Source: Spirochaetaceae bacterium (lineage in GTDB: Bacteria > Spirochaetota > Spirochaetia > Treponematales > Treponemataceae). From it: a DNA stretch of 6,954 bases. The DNA is taken from NCBI GenBank assembly GCA_031272345.1, contig JAISTZ010000158.1, forward strand, positions 1 to 6,954, in the 5' to 3' direction. Below the pieces are notes generated by a model. The model had not been told where the DNA came from. It worked only from the letters and a program-made list of their open reading frames with translations, and searched no databases. Numbering within the stretch: the first letter of the stretch is position 1; every line of letters begins with the position of its first letter. A program made the position numbers and the translations under genes. Positions 5,591 through 6,954 of this stretch are shown here, in pieces.

Positions 5591-5962
5591 TTATGTCGCC
5601 TTCTTCTTTCCGGCAACGGTCTTCTTCTTGCCCTTGCGGGTGCGCGCGTTGGTGCGAGTCCGCTGGCCCCGCACGGGGAGGCCCTTGCGGTGCCTGAGCC
5701 CCCGGTAGCAGCCGATGTCCATGAGGCGCTTTATGTTGAGGCCGATTTCCGTGCGCAGCCGGCCTTCCACCTTGTATTCGGCGTCGATGTGGGCGCGCAG
5801 CTTTGCGAGTTCCTCCTGGGAAAGGTCGTTGATCGGCACGTCCGGGTTAATATCTGTTTCCTTGCAGATTCTTCCGGCTGAGGAGCGGCCGATACCGAAG
5901 ATGTAGGTCAGCGCGATATTGACGTGTTTGTTAGGGAGGTCAACTCCCGCAATTCGAGCCAT
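5591..5962 (-). CDS. rpsM: 30S ribosomal protein S13
   Basis: 123 residues, standard length. S13 lies in the head of the small subunit, contacts the P-site tRNA through its basic tail and forms bridges to the large subunit. The N terminus MARIAGVDLPNKHVNIALTY is typical, followed by IFGIGRSSAGRIC. The signature GCYRGLRHRKGLPVRGQ at 84-100 continues into RTRTNARTRKGKKK. The final residues are an unstructured Lys-rich tail (GKKKTVAGKKKAT). The ATG has AAGGAG seven bases upstream, fused to the rpmJ stop, and the gene sits 14 bases after rpmJ. Confidence 0.98.
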   Translation of the reverse strand: MARIAGVDLPNKHVNIALTYIFGIGRSSAGRICKETDINPDVPINDLSQEELAKLRAHIDAEYKVEGRLRTEIGLNIKRLMDIGCYRGLRHRKGLPVRGQRTRTNARTRKGKKKTVAGKKKAT

Positions 5963-5973
5963 TCCGATACTCC

Positions 5974-6087
5974 TTAACCCTGGCGCTGTTTATGCTTTGG
6001 GTTAGAACAAATGATACGGATAATGCCGTGCCGTTTGATAACCTTGCATTTGTCGCACATGGGCTTTACGCTGGTTCTCACTTTCAT
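5974..6087 (-). CDS. rpmJ: 50S ribosomal protein L36, zinc-binding form
   Basis: 37 residues: MKVRTSVKPMCDKCKVIKRH and then GIIRIICSNPKHKQRQG. Cys11, Cys14, Cys27 and His32 are the four zinc ligands of the C+ form of L36, a small zinc-ribbon protein of the large subunit. Length and sequence fit the family throughout. The ATG at 6087 has AAGGAG five bases upstream and lies 15 bases after the secY stop. infA and map, which often sit between secY and rpmJ, are not present. Confidence 0.98.
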   Translation of the reverse strand: MKVRTSVKPMCDKCKVIKRHGIIRIICSNPKHKQRQG

Positions 6088-6102
6088 ACCATCTCCTTGC
6101 GG

Positions 6103-6954
6103 CTATAAATTCCGCGACCGTATTTTTCCGCGCTTCACCAACCCGTCGTGGTGGTGCATCTTGAGCTGCGCTTCAACCTGACTCATCGTGTCCAAATCGA
6201 CCCCGACGAGAATCAGCAGCGACGTTCCGCCCATGAGATACGCGATCGACTGGGGGAACCCGAACAACACCTGAATTATCGTGGGCAGCACCGCGATACC
6301 CGCCAGGTACAGGGACCCCGGCAGGACGAGCCGGTTCAGCACCCGTTGCAGGTATTCCTCGGTCTTGTCGGTCCTGATACCAGGAATCGACCCGCCGTTC
6401 TCCCGGATGTTCTTTGCTATCTCCACGGGGTTCATGGTGACCTGGGTGTAGAAATAGGCAAAAAACACAATCAACAGGACCAGGAACACATTATACCATA
6501 TTCCCCCCGGCGCAAGGAAGGCCGCCACCCGGTTGAGCCAGCGGACATTCGGCCCCAGGCTGGTTGCCACCTGCAAGGGGAACGTGAGGAACGACGAGGC
6601 AAAGATGACCGGGATAACCCCCGAGGGATTTATCTTGAAGGGCAGGTAGGTGCTCTGGCCGCCGTACATCTTTCTGCCGATGACCCGCTTGGCGTAGTGC
6701 ACGGGAATCTTCCGCTGCCCCTGCTGCTCGAAGATCACCAGCCCGATGATGCCCACGAACATGATGAGCACCACGATAACGAACACGATGTTGATCGTTC
6801 CGTTCCGCACCATGCGGATGAGCTCCCACACCGCCGAGGGGAGCCGGGCCACGATGCCCGCGAAGATGATCATGGAGATGCCGTTCCCGATGCCCCGGGC
6901 CGTTATCTGCTCCCCCAGCCACACGGTGATCATGGTGCCCGTGGTCACCGTGAG
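6103..6954 (-). CDS. secY: Protein translocase channel subunit SecY, 5' part outside the window
   Basis: The last 283 residues are visible, roughly the C-terminal two thirds. SecY is the inner-membrane channel through which SecA or the ribosome drives unfolded proteins. The visible part begins within the conserved stretch leading to WLGEQITARGIGNGISMIIF (12-31). Six hydrophobic segments fit TM5-TM10, near 22-38, 53-75, 112-128, 153-171, 210-228 and 236-254. The cytosolic loop C4 carries GQRKIPVHYAKRVIGRKMYG (79-98). Loop C5 carries MNPVEIAKNIRENGGSIPGIR (174-194); Arg194 corresponds to the functionally important C5 arginine, E. coli R357. The cytosolic tail is short and basic (MHHHDGLVKRGKIRSRNL). 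The real start is upstream of the window, so the methionine and valine codons near the edge are internal. Confidence 0.98.
   Translation of the reverse strand, partial: LTVTTGTMITVWLGEQITARGIGNGISMIIFAGIVARLPSAVWELIRMVRNGTINIVFVIVVLIMFVGIIGLVIFEQQGQRKIPVHYAKRVIGRKMYGGQSTYLPFKINPSGVIPVIFASSFLTFPLQVATSLGPNVRWLNRVAAFLAPGGIWYNVFLVLLIVFFAYFYTQVTMNPVEIAKNIRENGGSIPGIRTDKTEEYLQRVLNRLVLPGSLYLAGIAVLPTIIQVLFGFPQSIAYLMGGTSLLILVGVDLDTMSQVEAQLKMHHHDGLVKRGKIRSRNL

Overview
The window is a 6,954-base, GC-rich stretch of bacterial chromosome in which every gene I can support lies on the minus strand, so transcription runs from high to low coordinates. The proteins resemble spirochaete, specifically Treponema-type, versions: the RpoA start (MARKNLLKGFKKPKTIQFE), an L17 with a long lysine/alanine tail, and a MraY whose central motifs are the divergent GKPTGGG and MGDAGSRALG forms. 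The GC richness would fit a high-GC, environmental or insect-gut relative better than T. pallidum or T. denticola. This placement rests on remembered family resemblance, not on a search.

Region 1 (6954 down to 2638) is the distal part of the S10-spc-alpha ribosomal protein supercluster: secY (5' part missing), rpmJ, rpsM, rpsK, rpsD, rpoA, rplQ, then a 59-residue zinc-ribbon protein gene that is easy to miss because of its size. Spacings are 9 to 15 bases or slight overlaps. Four successive junctions (rpmJ/rpsM, rpsM/rpsK, rpsK/rpsD, rpsD/rpoA) carry the same TAAGGAG, in which the stop codon runs straight into the next Shine-Dalgarno. adk, map and infA, which follow secY in many bacteria, are absent here.

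Region 2 (2637 down to 2374) is a non-coding spacer. It holds a possible weak terminator, two short inverted repeats, a complete tRNA-Gly with anticodon CCC (2457-2527, no encoded CCA), and two perfect tandem palindromes (2423-2456 and 2399-2421) that begin on the base directly after the tRNA.

Region 3 (2373 down to 1) holds purH, encoding the bifunctional enzyme for the last two steps of IMP synthesis, and 12 bases later the start of mraY, which runs off the window edge. This pairs purine synthesis with the first membrane step of peptidoglycan synthesis, outside the usual division and cell-wall cluster.

The window is mostly core housekeeping DNA. I found no convincing new defence, mobile or biosynthetic system. 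The points most worth a second look are the tandem palindromes abutting the tRNA, the small zinc-ribbon gene at the end of the alpha operon, the L17 tail, and the repeated stop/Shine-Dalgarno fusion.
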